A stretch of DNA of 64,000 nucleotides from Pseudochrobactrum asaccharolyticum (GCF_003314995.1 NZ_QNRH01000002.1:434001-498000); one strand, 5' to 3'; shown: positions 19,532 through 29,261, counted from the first letter of the stretch. Translations and numbers: made by a program. Notes: generated from the letters alone by a model not told the origin.

Positions 19532-20923
19532 ATGTCAGCACTTGAATCTGTTTTGCAACATCTCGATCAGAACCTCGACACCAGTGTCGACCATCTGTTT
19601 GATCTCCTGCGCATTAAATCCATTTCAACGGATCCGGCGTTTAAGACCGATTGCCGCCAAGCTGCGGAATGGCTTGTGAAAGATCTGAAAAGCATTGGTT
19701 TTGATGCCAGCGTGCGTGACACACCGGGTCACCCGATGGTTGTTGCTCATCATGAAGGTGCAACAGCAGATGCCCCGCATGTTCTGTTCTACGGTCACTA
19801 TGACGTACAGCCGGTTGACCCGCTGAACCTTTGGGAAAACGATCCGTTTGATCCTGCTATTAAAGAAGTTGAGCCAGGTCGCAAAATTCTGACCGGTCGC
19901 GGTACGTCCGACGATAAAGGCCAGCTGATGACTTTTGTCGAAGCTTGCCGCGCTTACAAAGCCGTGCATGGCCAGTTGCCGGTCAAAGTAACCATCTTGT
20001 TTGAAGGTGAAGAAGAATCCGGTTCACCATCGCTGAAACCATTCCTCGACAGCCACAAAGAAGAACTGAAAGCCGACGTTGCTTTGGTTTGCGACACTTC
20101 GATGTGGAACCGTGACACACCAGCAATCTGTGTTGGTCTGCGTGGTCTGGTGGGTGAGCAGATCACCATTAAAGCCGCCGACCGCGACCTGCATTCCGGT
20201 TTCTTCGGTGGTGCGGCTGCAAACCCGCTGCATGTGCTGTCGAAAATTCTTGCCGACCTGCATGATGAAACCGGCCGCGTCACGATAGAGGATTTCTATG
20301 AAGGCGTGGAAGAAACACCAAGCCAGATTTTGAAATCTTGGGAAGGCCTTGGCCGTACCCCTGAAAATTTCCTCGGCCCTATCGGTCTATCCGTACCATC
20401 GGGTGAGCAGGGTCGCAGTGTTCTGGAACAGACATGGGCGCGTCCGACTGCCGAAGTCAACGGCATGATCGGCGGCTATACCGGCGAGGGTTTCAAGACC
20501 GTGATCGCTGCTGAAGCATCCGCCAAGGTCTCTTTCCGCCTCGTACATAAGCAGGATCCGGACAAAATCCGTGCGAATTTCCGCAAATTTGTTGAAGCCC
20601 GTTTGCCTGCGGATTGCCGCGTGGAATTCCATCCGCATGGCGGCTCACCGGCGATCCAGCTTTCCTATGACTCACCGCTGGTCACACAGGCCAAACAGGC
20701 TCTGTCCGACGAATGGCCAAATCCTGCGGTACTGATTGCCATGGGCGGCTCAATTCCGATTGTCGGTGACTTCGACAAATTCCTCGGCATGGATTCTCTG
20801 CTGGTCGGCTTCGGCCTTGAAGATGACCGTATCCACTCCCCGAATGAAAAATACGAGCTGTCCTCCTTCCATAAAGGCCAGCGCTCTTGGGCTCGCATTA
20901 TTGCAGCTCTTTCTCAGAAATAA
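19532..20923 (+). CDS. M20 family metallopeptidase (dipeptidase)
   Basis: A 463-residue cytoplasmic zinc peptidase of the M20/M25/M40 family (ArgE/DapE/CPG2 relatives), dipeptidase branch. I start at ATG 19532 (MSALESVLQHLDQ), which has GAGGG upstream. Metal and catalytic residues are in YGHYDVQP (His89, Asp91), GRGTSDDKGQ (Asp127), FEGEEESGS (Glu161, Glu162), a CDTSMW segment and the C-terminal HSPNEKYELSSF. A dimerisation lid domain separates the halves (about 195-340). It probably cleaves dipeptides or N-acyl amino acids; the substrate is not readable. Sixteen bases separate it from the RNase D gene, so the two are likely co-transcribed. Confidence 0.92.
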   Translation: MSALESVLQHLDQNLDTSVDHLFDLLRIKSISTDPAFKTDCRQAAEWLVKDLKSIGFDASVRDTPGHPMVVAHHEGATADAPHVLFYGHYDVQPVDPLNLWENDPFDPAIKEVEPGRKILTGRGTSDDKGQLMTFVEACRAYKAVHGQLPVKVTILFEGEEESGSPSLKPFLDSHKEELKADVALVCDTSMWNRDTPAICVGLRGLVGEQITIKAADRDLHSGFFGGAAANPLHVLSKILADLHDETGRVTIEDFYEGVEETPSQILKSWEGLGRTPENFLGPIGLSVPSGEQGRSVLEQTWARPTAEVNGMIGGYTGEGFKTVIAAEASAKVSFRLVHKQDPDKIRANFRKFVEARLPADCRVEFHPHGGSPAIQLSYDSPLVTQAKQALSDEWPNPAVLIAMGGSIPIVGDFDKFLGMDSLLVGFGLEDDRIHSPNEKYELSSFHKGQRSWARIIAALSQK

Positions 20924-20939
20924 GATAACGGAACTTTCA

Positions 20940-21560
20940 ATGACTACTATCCGCGTTCACAAAAACGACCTGCCTGATCTTGAAAATTATCAGGTTGATT
21001 CCGTCGCCATTGATACGGAAACACTGGGGCTTAACCCTCTGCGTGACCGCCTGTGCGTTGTGCAGATTTCACCGGGTGACGGCACCGCGGATATTATTCA
21101 GATCGAGAAGGGGCTGAAAAAAGCCCCTAATCTGGTCAAACTGCTGAAAGACCGCTCGATCACCAAAATCTTCCATTTTGGCCGTTTCGATCTGGCTGTG
21201 CTGGCACATACATTCGGTGTCATGCCACAGCCGGTTTTCTGCACCAAGATCGCTTCCAAGCTGACCCGTACCTATACGGATCGTCACGGCCTGAAAGAAA
21301 TCTGCTCGGAATTGCTGGATGTGTCTATTTCCAAACAGCAGCAATCATCCGACTGGGCAGCGGAAAACCTGTCTCAGGCACAGCTCGAATATGCTGCGTC
21401 CGATGTTCTCTATCTGCATCGTCTGAAAAAGGTTCTGGAATATCGTTTAGAGCGCGATGGCCGTGAGAAACAGGCTGAAGCCTGCTTCAAATTCCTGCCA
21501 ACCCGCTCAGAGCTTGATCTGATGGGCTGGGATGAACAGGACATTTTCGCCCACGCTTAG
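20940..21560 (+). CDS. rnd: ribonuclease D (short form, no HRDC domain)
   Basis: A 206-residue DEDDy 3'-5' exoribonuclease. Exo I is AIDTETLGL (Asp25, Glu27), Exo II is IFHFGRFDLAVL and Exo III is LEYAASDVLYL with the Tyr-x3-Asp pattern. E. coli RNase D is about 375 residues with one or two HRDC domains; this protein consists of the nuclease domain only, as is common in alphaproteobacteria. It trims tRNA and other small stable RNA 3' ends. I start at ATG 20940 (MTTIRVHKND), 16 bp after the M20 peptidase stop. Its TAG stop codon is part of the TTAGAGC terminus of a dispersed 107-bp repeat. Confidence 0.93.
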   Translation: MTTIRVHKNDLPDLENYQVDSVAIDTETLGLNPLRDRLCVVQISPGDGTADIIQIEKGLKKAPNLVKLLKDRSITKIFHFGRFDLAVLAHTFGVMPQPVFCTKIASKLTRTYTDRHGLKEICSELLDVSISKQQQSSDWAAENLSQAQLEYAASDVLYLHRLKKVLEYRLERDGREKQAEACFKFLPTRSELDLMGWDEQDIFAHA

Positions 21561-21663
21561 AGCATTTCCAGCAAAAGTGCGAAGCGGTTTTGCGTCGGAT
21601 AATGCGCCCAAAAAAATAGTTACAGCGGTTCCAACAATTCAGCCTTAACTGGAACCGCTGTAA
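21557..21663 (+). repeat. 107-bp TAGAGC-bounded dispersed element, copy B (supplies rnd stop)
   Basis: Runs from TTAGAGC to GCTGTAA. The first half is GCATT...AATGC enclosing GCAAAA/TTTTGC. The second half is TTACAGCGGTTCCA/TGGAACCGCTGTAA. Size and layout equal those of copy A (minus strand, 7671-7777) and copy C (56316-56420). The second half probably also acts as a 3' hairpin for the peptidase-RNase D transcript. Confidence 0.78.
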
Positions 21664-21668
21664 AATAC

Positions 21669-21698
21669 AAAGCCCGCGATATTCGCGGGCTTTTTTTA
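21669..21698. terminator. bidirectional terminator between rnd and the acyltransferase gene
   Basis: A perfect stem AAAGCCCGCGA/TCGCGGGCTTT with a 3-nt loop and a following T run, 10 bp before the stop of the convergent acyltransferase gene. Confidence 0.9.
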
Positions 21699-21707
21699 TT
21701 ATATGCC

Positions 21708-22808
21708 TTATGCCCGTGCCGGAACTGTACCACTACGGTCTATGATCGCCCATTGAGGCCGCGCGAACAGGAAGCGTCCGTAACCTGTCTTCTCAATCAG
21801 CATATAAAGAATAACCGGCAGGATCACGCCCATCAGCATTGTCAGCAGCGAAATCGTGCCGACATCAGTGATAATGCCTGTCTTCAGTAGCACGGTGCGC
21901 GTAACAGCCATTGGCAGGAAAAATGCCAGATACACAACAATGGAATGTGCGCCAAGATAGCTCAGCACCCGATGCACCAGATTGGCAGCGCTCAAACAGG
22001 CCAGCAGCGATGATACGCTGATAATCGCCAAAGCACCGAGAAAACCAAGGAACAGTGAGACCAGCGGCAATTCACTATAGCCGCCCAGACCACCGGCTTG
22101 CCATGCTTGTCCGCTGAGCAGTGAATGCCCGAAACCCGGCACCGGTGTGAAAACCATCTGATATTCCACAAATGCCCAGAGTAACAGGCCAATAACGGCA
22201 ACAATTTTGTTGCGCGCTACCCAGTCGGCGAAACGGAAAATCTGCGGTGCCAGCGCATAACCGGCATAGAAATAGACAAAGCGTGAGCAGAACTCATCGA
22301 TCATAATCCAGCCGGTATGGATAGGCAGGATTTCCAGAATAGCGAGCATGACCAGCACCAGCGAGCGCGGCACCTCACGCATAAAACGGGTTGCCAGAAA
22401 GAAAAACGGCAGAATATAGATGAACCACAATGTGCCGAACGGCTCGACAAAGGCCATCAGATAAGCACTGATCACACCGGAGACGCCGCCCTCAGCCATG
22501 ATCCCCGGCGCTTTAAAGACAAACTGGATCGTCAGCCACAGCACATAGAAATACAGGAAATGCACGACTTTACGGTCGAGGTAGCGCAACCACGGACGGT
22601 CGATCACCGCACTCAGGAACAGGCCGGAGATCAGGAAAAAATCAGGCATACGGAATGGTTTGGCAAATGCCACGACATTATGCATCCAGCCGGTCTGACC
22701 TGCGGCCTCTTCCACGCCCAGTGTTGAATGCATCATTACAACAAAGATAATGCAGATACCTTTGGCGATATCGACCCAATCAATCCGTTTTGTCACGCCT
22801 GTCCCCAT
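21708..22808 (-). CDS. acyltransferase 3 family integral membrane protein
   Basis: A 366-residue inner-membrane protein with about ten predicted helices and the acyltransferase-3 start RIDWVDIAKGICIIFVVMMHSTLG, whose MMHS His is the usual catalytic position. PFRMPDFFLISGLFLS and RKVVHFLYFYVLW follow as in the family. Such proteins O-acylate surface sugars (LPS, exopolysaccharide, OpgC-type succinylation of periplasmic glucans). The acceptor here is unknown; the cyclic glucan synthetase is in the same window but 9 kb away. I chose ATG 22808 over an in-frame TTG at 22817. No neighbour hints at a pathway. Confidence 0.85.
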   Translation of the reverse strand: MGTGVTKRIDWVDIAKGICIIFVVMMHSTLGVEEAAGQTGWMHNVVAFAKPFRMPDFFLISGLFLSAVIDRPWLRYLDRKVVHFLYFYVLWLTIQFVFKAPGIMAEGGVSGVISAYLMAFVEPFGTLWFIYILPFFFLATRFMREVPRSLVLVMLAILEILPIHTGWIMIDEFCSRFVYFYAGYALAPQIFRFADWVARNKIVAVIGLLLWAFVEYQMVFTPVPGFGHSLLSGQAWQAGGLGGYSELPLVSLFLGFLGALAIISVSSLLACLSAANLVHRVLSYLGAHSIVVYLAFFLPMAVTRTVLLKTGIITDVGTISLLTMLMGVILPVILYMLIEKTGYGRFLFARPQWAIIDRSGTVPARA

Positions 22809-23077
22809 CTGAACCAATGCTGCTGTTGTTTATAATGAAAACCGGCAGATTTCGAATAGTATTTTCGTAATAATGCCGGTTTAGAAGCAATTAAGGGGCA
22901 TCTTGAATATAAAGGCGGCTTTCAAAATATTATTGAGCGCATTGTTCTGTTAACAAAATTTTACTGCTCTTTAAACTGCCTCAATTACCATGCAAAGCAC
23001 AGCGGACATTTTGTTCAGAAATTTGCATAATTTCAAAATGCACACCCTCCATTCTTTAAGCAGGTTTACCAACGCAT

Positions 23078-25480
23078 ATGGCTTCCAGAGACTCAAAAGA
23101 CCGGCGCATAGAACCGTCATTCGGAAAGCCAGAAGCACCTGCTAGCAATAAAGATGAAATGCGGATGGATGAAAGCGATCGTGTGAACGGCAGCGCGGCT
23201 AAAAAACGTACACCGCGCTCTGAACGCGCCTCACGAAAATCGAAAAAACGCGAGCAATCTTCCGGCTCGTTCCGCTGGCTGCGCCGTTTATTCTATTGGT
23301 CACTGGTCTTGATGCTCTGGGGCGGAATCGCGCTTGCCGGTGTGGTTGTTTATATAGCCGCGAAAATGCCGCCGACCAGTGACTGGGCTATTCCGGATCG
23401 CCCGCCGAATGTGAAAATCCTTGATGTAAACGGTAAACTGATTGCCAATCGCGGCACCACCGGCGGTGAAGAAGTATCTTTGCGCGAAATGGCGCCTTAT
23501 ATTCCGCAGGCTGTGATTGCCATCGAAGACCGTCGCTTCTATTCCCATTACGGTGTTGATCCGATTGGCCTCGGACGCGCGGTTTACACGAATATTGCGA
23601 AAGGGCGCGCCACGCAGGGCGGCTCGACCATTACGCAGCAGCTGGCTAAAAACCTGTTCCTGTCACCGGACAGAACGCTGGAACGTAAGGTGCAGGAAGT
23701 CATGCTCGCTTTGTGGCTGGAGCATACCTATACCAAAGACCAAATTCTTGAGATGTATCTCAACCGTGTTTATCTCGGTTCCGGCGCCTATGGGGTAGAG
23801 GCTGCTTCACGGCGCTATTTTGATAAATCTGCTAAAGATGTGAACCTTAACGAAGCCGCCACTCTGGCCGGTCTTCTGAAAGCGCCGTCACGTCTGTCTC
23901 CTGCACGTGACCCTAAAGCTGCCAATGACCGTGCCAAGCTGGTGCTGGCCGCCATGCGCGATCAGGGTATGATCGGGCTGGAAGAACAGGCTATTGCAGA
24001 AAGCGAACCACCTACACGGGCTGCTGCCTATTGGTCAGGTTCAGAAAATTATGTTGCCGATGCGGTTGTATCGGAATTACCAAAGCTGATCGGTGAAACC
24101 AAAAGCGATGTGACCATCCACACCACTGTCGATCTGGATCTGCAGAAAGTCGGTGAGGAAGCCATTCGTGATCTGATTGCGCAAAACGGCAAAAAAATGG
24201 ATGTCAGTCAGGGCGCTCTGGTTTCGATTGACGGCACGGGTGCTGTGCGTGCGATGATCGGCGGCTATGACTATGCCAACAGCCAATTCGACCGTGCAAC
24301 AGAAGCCCGCCGTCAGCCCGGCTCCACCTTCAAGCCATTCGTCTATCTGACGGCACTTGAACAGGGACGCACACCGGATTCTGTCCGCAATGATGCGCCG
24401 GTGCGGATCGGTAAATGGACGCCGAGCAATTATAACGGCAAATATTTCGGTGAAGTGACGCTGGCAACGGCCTTGTCTCACTCACTCAATTCTATCGCTG
24501 CGCAGCTGGTTATGGAAGTTGGCCCGCAGGCTGTTGTTGATACCGCACATCGTTTTGGTATCCAATCGAAGCTCACAGCCAATGCTTCGCTGGCTCTCGG
24601 CACCTCGGAAGTCACCCTGATGGAACTGACCGATGCTTTTGTGCCTTTTGCCAATGGCGGCTATCGTGCGCCGGTGCATATGATTACCAAAATCACCGAT
24701 GGTGATGACAAAACCCTCTATGATTATCCGGCAGAACAACAGCAACGCATCATTACCGAGCAGGTGCTGGGTATGATGAATGCGATGCTGCGTCGTACTG
24801 TTGAAGACGGCACAGCGAAACGTGCCAAGTTTGGCAACTGGCCGGCCGCTGGTAAAACCGGCACCAGCCAGAGCTCGCGTGATGCGTGGTTTATCGGCTA
24901 CACCGCCAATCTGACCACCGGCGTTTGGTTCGGTAATGATGACGGTAAACCGACCAAGAAAATCACCGGTGGCGGCCTTCCTGCAATGGCATGGAAAACC
25001 TTCATGACAGCTGCCCATAAAGGCGTACCGGTGGCTGATCTGCCAAGCACCTATGAAATTCAGAATGTTCTGCCGGGTGGTAGCGACGAATTGCCGGATG
25101 CATCCGCCAGTATCGGACAGCAGCCACCGGCGCTGGATAATAGCGGCTATCCGGCCTTGCCGGAAAATGATGACAGTTACTGGCCGCCTGCGCCGGGCAC
25201 GCCCCGTCAGCCGGACAGCGCTACGCTGCCATCACAAAGCGGTCAGCCTGTTCAGCCGCCGGTTTCCATACAGGAGAATCCGGCACCAGTTCAGAACAAT
25301 AGCGGCTATCCGTCACCACTGCCTGATAATTCCGGTTATCCGGTGCAGGACAATAATGCACCGCCGCCTGTAGCCGGTGATCCTGCCTATGGCGGTCCGC
25401 GTCCGCAAGGTGATGTTGGCGGGCAGCCGGTGCGCAAAAACACCACGCTGCTGGATGTGATTATGGGCAACGGGGAATAA
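23078..25480 (+). CDS. bifunctional penicillin-binding protein 1A
   Basis: An 800-residue class A PBP that polymerises and cross-links peptidoglycan. A basic cytoplasmic N-terminus (about 1-65) precedes one transmembrane helix (LVLMLWGGIALAGVVVYIA). The GT51 glycosyltransferase has IEDRRFYSHYG with catalytic Glu150, GGSTITQQLAKN and RKVQEVMLALWLE. The transpeptidase has SxxK at Ser416 (STFK), SxN at 469-471 (SLN) and KTGT at Lys593. After about residue 660 comes a proline/asparagine-rich tail with repeated NSGYP units, likely disordered and periplasmic. The gene abuts the convergent GNAT gene with no intervening base. Confidence 0.96.
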   Translation: MASRDSKDRRIEPSFGKPEAPASNKDEMRMDESDRVNGSAAKKRTPRSERASRKSKKREQSSGSFRWLRRLFYWSLVLMLWGGIALAGVVVYIAAKMPPTSDWAIPDRPPNVKILDVNGKLIANRGTTGGEEVSLREMAPYIPQAVIAIEDRRFYSHYGVDPIGLGRAVYTNIAKGRATQGGSTITQQLAKNLFLSPDRTLERKVQEVMLALWLEHTYTKDQILEMYLNRVYLGSGAYGVEAASRRYFDKSAKDVNLNEAATLAGLLKAPSRLSPARDPKAANDRAKLVLAAMRDQGMIGLEEQAIAESEPPTRAAAYWSGSENYVADAVVSELPKLIGETKSDVTIHTTVDLDLQKVGEEAIRDLIAQNGKKMDVSQGALVSIDGTGAVRAMIGGYDYANSQFDRATEARRQPGSTFKPFVYLTALEQGRTPDSVRNDAPVRIGKWTPSNYNGKYFGEVTLATALSHSLNSIAAQLVMEVGPQAVVDTAHRFGIQSKLTANASLALGTSEVTLMELTDAFVPFANGGYRAPVHMITKITDGDDKTLYDYPAEQQQRIITEQVLGMMNAMLRRTVEDGTAKRAKFGNWPAAGKTGTSQSSRDAWFIGYTANLTTGVWFGNDDGKPTKKITGGGLPAMAWKTFMTAAHKGVPVADLPSTYEIQNVLPGGSDELPDASASIGQQPPALDNSGYPALPENDDSYWPPAPGTPRQPDSATLPSQSGQPVQPPVSIQENPAPVQNNSGYPSPLPDNSGYPVQDNNAPPPVAGDPAYGGPRPQGDVGGQPVRKNTTLLDVIMGNGE

Positions 25481-25945
25481 TTATAACAGTTTCTTCATCG
25501 GGAAGGCCGGATTACCGGATCTTCCCGTTTGTGGTTCTCCGTCCGGCAGATAGCCGATTGTTTCATAAAACAGTCGGGCAGTCGCTGTACTGGTCAGGCG
25601 GCATACGACCTGTCCCTGTTCTTTCAGCCAATCTTCCAGCACGGCCATCAAAGCCTTGCTAACACCGCGATATCGGAAGTCCGGTGAGACATAATTGAGC
25701 AAAACACCCTCTGTGGCCGAGACTGCGCCAACACCGGCAATTTGGTCGTCAATCACTGCGACCCGATAGGTCTGGCCAGCACGTGCAATCCACGCGTGCA
25801 GATTTTCAAGCGTTTTATTGGCGAGCCACGGGTCTAAAATCTGCGGATCATTGTTGTGATCAGCCACACAGAGTTCTGTGATAGAGCGCCGCAAAACAAG
25901 ACAAATTTCAGCGGCATCATCCTGTCTTGCAGCGCGTATTTCCAT
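25481..25945 (-). CDS. GNAT family N-acetyltransferase
   Basis: A 154-residue GCN5-type acyl-CoA N-acyltransferase. MEIRAARQDDAAEICLVLRRSI is the usual first strand and helix. VGAVSATEGVLLNYVSPDFRYRGVSKALMAVLEDWLKEQG contains the acetyl-CoA pyrophosphate loop in the RGVSKA form of the Q/RxxGxG/A motif. The end TATARLFYETIGYLPDGE is typical. The ATG follows the glpK stop codon directly, so it is probably translated from the glpK transcript. The substrate is unknown, and the link to glycerol metabolism is positional only. Confidence 0.86.
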   Translation of the reverse strand: MEIRAARQDDAAEICLVLRRSITELCVADHNNDPQILDPWLANKTLENLHAWIARAGQTYRVAVIDDQIAGVGAVSATEGVLLNYVSPDFRYRGVSKALMAVLEDWLKEQGQVVCRLTSTATARLFYETIGYLPDGEPQTGRSGNPAFPMKKLL

Positions 25946-27439
25946 TTATTTGGCTCTTAATGTGCTACGCACGGATTTATGCCAGCCATTGATCTTACGC
26001 TTGCGTAATGCCGGTTCCATGACCGGTTCAAAACGCTGTTGCTGCTGCCAATCCTTGGCAAAATCCTGCATATTGCCCCAGAGTCCGGCCTTCATACCTG
26101 CGAGCCAAGCGGCACCAAGTGCCGTGGTTTCCAGAATAACCGGGCGATCCACCGGTGCGTTGAGAATGTCCGAGAGATTCTGCATCGTCCAGTCGGAGGC
26201 AACCATGCCGCCATCGACACGCAAGACAATATGATCCGTATTGGCTTTCCAGTCTTTATGCATTGCTTCAAGCAAATCATGCGCCTGATAAGCAACGGAT
26301 TCCAATGCAGCCTTGGAGATTTCCGCAGGGCCTGAATTGCGCGTCAAACCGTAGATCGCGCCACGTGCTTCCGCATCCCAATGCGGGGCGCCTAAGCCAA
26401 CAAAAGCCGGCACCAGATAGACATCCTGTGTCTCATCAGCTTTGAGCGCCAATTCACCGGTTTCCGCTGCAGTTTTGATAATTTTCAATCCGTCACGCAG
26501 CCATTGCACCGCAGCACCGGCGACAAAAATCGACCCTTCCAGCGCATAAGTCACTTCGCCGTTCAGACGATAAGCAATGGTTGTCAGCAGACGATTGCGC
26601 GACAAGACTTTATCCTTGCCCGTATTCAGCAAAGCGAAACAACCGGTTCCGAAAGTGGCTTTCAGCATACCTTTTTCAAAACAGGCTTGCCCGATCATCG
26701 CCGCATGCTGATCACCGGCCACGCCGAGAATAGGAATTTCAGCACCGAAAATACCTGCTTCCGTCACGCCATAATCATCGGCGCAGTCTTTCACTTCCGG
26801 CAACATCGCACGGGGAATATTGAACAGCTTCAGCAATTCAGCATCCCAGTCATTTTCCGCAATATTGAACAGCAATGTGCGGGAAGCATTGGTGGCATCG
26901 GTCGCATGAACCTGTCCACCAGTCAGCCGCCAGATTAAAAAGCTGTCGATCGTGCCAAACAGCAATTCACCTTTTTCCGCTTTTTTGCGCGCACCGGAAA
27001 CCTTGTTCAAAACCCATGCCAGTTTGGTTGCAGAGAAATACGGATCAAGCAACAGTCCGGTCTTGCGGCGGATGCGCGGCTCCAGACCTTTTTTCTTGAG
27101 CTTCAAACATTCTTTTTGTGTGCGGCGATCCTGCCAGACAATCGCATTATAAACCGGCTTGCCGGTTACCTTATCCCAGACCACCACGGTTTCGCGCTGA
27201 TTGGTAATACCAATGGCTGCAACATCAGCCATGGTCGCCTTGGCAGTTTCGACGGCCTGCTTGCAGGTCGCGACAACACTTTGCCAGATTTCTTCCGGAT
27301 CGTGTTCGACCCAGCCGGATTTGGGATAATGCTGCGTAAATTCCTGTTGTCCGAGACCGGTGATCTTATGATTTTGATCGAAACAGATGGCTCTGCTGGA
27401 TGTTGTACCCTGATCAATCGCCAAAATCAGTTTCGACAT
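25946..27439 (-). CDS. glpK: glycerol kinase
   Basis: A 497-residue FGGY-family kinase that phosphorylates glycerol to glycerol 3-phosphate, the committed step of glycerol use. The phosphate loop is [12 protein letters not shown]. The glycerol site appears in [12 protein letters not shown] and WQDRRT. The catalytic base is in [13 protein letters not shown]. The FGGY-type ATP signature is [14 protein letters not shown] with [15 protein letters not shown]. The start has GGAG 6 bases upstream. glpF and glpD are not adjacent. It is divergent from the SDR-sugar kinase pair across 138 bp, and the GNAT gene follows directly. Confidence 0.97.
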   Translation of the reverse strand: MSKLILAIDQGTTSSRAICFDQNHKITGLGQQEFTQHYPKSGWVEHDPEEIWQSVVATCKQAVETAKATMADVAAIGITNQRETVVVWDKVTGKPVYNAIVWQDRRTQKECLKLKKKGLEPRIRRKTGLLLDPYFSATKLAWVLNKVSGARKKAEKGELLFGTIDSFLIWRLTGGQVHATDATNASRTLLFNIAENDWDAELLKLFNIPRAMLPEVKDCADDYGVTEAGIFGAEIPILGVAGDQHAAMIGQACFEKGMLKATFGTGCFALLNTGKDKVLSRNRLLTTIAYRLNGEVTYALEGSIFVAGAAVQWLRDGLKIIKTAAETGELALKADETQDVYLVPAFVGLGAPHWDAEARGAIYGLTRNSGPAEISKAALESVAYQAHDLLEAMHKDWKANTDHIVLRVDGGMVASDWTMQNLSDILNAPVDRPVILETTALGAAWLAGMKAGLWGNMQDFAKDWQQQQRFEPVMEPALRKRKINGWHKSVRSTLRAK

Positions 27440-27577
27440 AAATATCTCCAGTTCTTAAAAACATACTTTTGAAATTATACGCTTAATGTTTCAGTGCCAA
27501 ATTTAAACACGCCTTGCAAATTGTAAAATCTATAGTGATAGTGTCCACTTAAAATTAGTGACAAAGGCCCGATTAAA

Positions 27578-28324
27578 ATGACTGATACGCCTAAAAAAAC
27601 CATCGTACTGACCGGCGCAAGCCGCGGCATCGGCCATGCGACTGTGAAGCGTTTTTCGCGCGCAGGCTGGCGTGTCATTACCTGCTCACGTCAGGACTTC
27701 TCCGACAACTGCCCTTGGCCTGCTGGCCCTGAAGATCATATCAAGGTTGATCTGGCTGATCCGGAAGATATCGGCCGCGCCATTGCGGAAATCCGCCGTC
27801 GTTTGGAAGATAATGGCGGCCAGCTCAATGCACTGGTCAATAATGCCGGTATTTCACCAAAGGGCACCGGTGGCCGCCGCCTCAACTCCATTGAAACTCA
27901 GATGGCGACATGGCGCGATGTGTTTCAAGTGAACTTCTTTGCGCCGATTATGCTGGCGCGTGGCTTGTTCAAAGAGCTGGAAGCCGCGCAAGGCTCCGTG
28001 GTCAATGTCACGTCGATTGCCGGTAGTCGTGTGCATCCGTTTGCAGGCACAGCCTATGCAACATCCAAAGCTGCGCTTGCTGGCCTCACCCGCGAAATGG
28101 CTTCTGACTTCGGCCCGCATGGTATCCGCGTGAATGCGATTGCACCGGGTGAAATTGAAACCTCAATCCTGTCTCCGGGCACAGAAAAGCTGGTAGAGCA
28201 ACTGCCACTGCGCCGCCTTGGTCAAACCTCGGAAGTGGCAGAGACCATCTATTATCTGTGCACTGAAGCCTCATCCTATGTGACCGGCTCCGAAATCCAC
28301 ATTAATGGTGGTCAGCACGTTTAA
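27578..28324 (+). CDS. SDR family NAD(P)-dependent oxidoreductase
   Basis: A classical short-chain dehydrogenase of 248 residues. The cofactor-binding TGASRGIG is at residues about 12-19, NNAG near 90, catalytic Ser in NVTSIAGS, and Tyr-x3-Lys in AYATSKAAL. The C-terminus SSYVTGSEIHINGGQHV is standard. An Arg after the first strand (TCSRQDF) hints at NADP(H). It runs straight into a PfkB-type sugar kinase 10 bp downstream on the same strand, so a sugar or polyol substrate whose product is then phosphorylated is a reasonable inference, not proof. Confidence 0.92.
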   Translation: MTDTPKKTIVLTGASRGIGHATVKRFSRAGWRVITCSRQDFSDNCPWPAGPEDHIKVDLADPEDIGRAIAEIRRRLEDNGGQLNALVNNAGISPKGTGGRRLNSIETQMATWRDVFQVNFFAPIMLARGLFKELEAAQGSVVNVTSIAGSRVHPFAGTAYATSKAALAGLTREMASDFGPHGIRVNAIAPGEIETSILSPGTEKLVEQLPLRRLGQTSEVAETIYYLCTEASSYVTGSEIHINGGQHV

Positions 28325-28334
28325 GGGTGTGAGC

Positions 28335-29261
28335 ATGATCCTCTGCTGCGGAGAAGCGCTGATTGATATGCTGCCGCGTGAAACACGCGACGGCGCAACA
28401 GGCTTCGTGCCTCATGCCGGTGGTTCAGTCTTCAACACCGCCATTGCCATTGGCAGATTAGGTGCTAAGGCCGGATTTTTCTCCGGCCTGTCGTCTGATT
28501 TTCTTGGTCAAATACTGCGTGACACATTGCAACAATCCCGTGTTGATACGCAGTTTTGCGCGATCTCAAATCAACCGACGACACTTGCCTTTGTGCGGCT
28601 GCAGAATGGTCAGGCGAGCTATAATTTCTACGATGAAAATACGGCCGGTCGTCTGCTCAATGCTACCCAGCTACCGGAACTGAGTGATGATGTCCGCGCT
28701 CTGATGTTCGGCGGTATCAGCCTCATTCCGGAGCCTTGCGGCAGCACCTATGAAACGCTGATGCGGCGCGAAGCCCCGCATCGTGTGACCATGATTGACC
28801 CGAACATCCGGCCGAATTTCATTCCTGACAAAGCCGCTCATATGGCACGGATCAAACGCATGATCACACTGGCAGATATTGTCAAAGTGTCTGATGAAGA
28901 TCTGCTCTGGTTTGATGAAGGCTCAGATCAGGATGCCATTGCCCGCAGCTGGCTGAAAACCAACGGTAATAAAATCATTATCATCACCAAAGGTGCAGAA
29001 GGGGCAGATGCCTATGCTGCCTGCGGTAAGGTGAGCATTCAGGGTGAGAAAGTCACTGTGGCCGATACCGTCGGCGCCGGTGATACGGTCAATGCCGGTG
29101 TGCTGGTCAGCCTTGAGGCGCAACGCTTGCTCGATAAGCAATCGCTGTCTGCAATCTCGCAAAAACAGCTTACCGAAGCTGTTGCCTTTGGCATGAAGGC
29201 CGCTGCGATCACCGTGTCACGCGCCGGTGCCAATCCGCCATGGGATTATGAAATGAAATAA
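28335..29261 (+). CDS. PfkB family carbohydrate kinase (fructokinase-like)
   Basis: A 308-residue ribokinase-fold sugar kinase. MILCCGEALIDMLPRE and HAGGSVFNTAIAIGRLG form the N-terminal signature. DTVGAGDTVNAGVL carries the anion hole and catalytic Asp. KVSDEDLLWF and ITKGAEGADAY fit the fructokinase group. I start at ATG 28335, 10 bp after the SDR stop, rather than at an in-frame start inside the SDR gene. Fructose is the likeliest substrate; ketohexose or aminosugar activity is possible. Confidence 0.9.
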   Translation: MILCCGEALIDMLPRETRDGATGFVPHAGGSVFNTAIAIGRLGAKAGFFSGLSSDFLGQILRDTLQQSRVDTQFCAISNQPTTLAFVRLQNGQASYNFYDENTAGRLLNATQLPELSDDVRALMFGGISLIPEPCGSTYETLMRREAPHRVTMIDPNIRPNFIPDKAAHMARIKRMITLADIVKVSDEDLLWFDEGSDQDAIARSWLKTNGNKIIIITKGAEGADAYAACGKVSIQGEKVTVADTVGAGDTVNAGVLVSLEAQRLLDKQSLSAISQKQLTEAVAFGMKAAAITVSRAGANPPWDYEMK

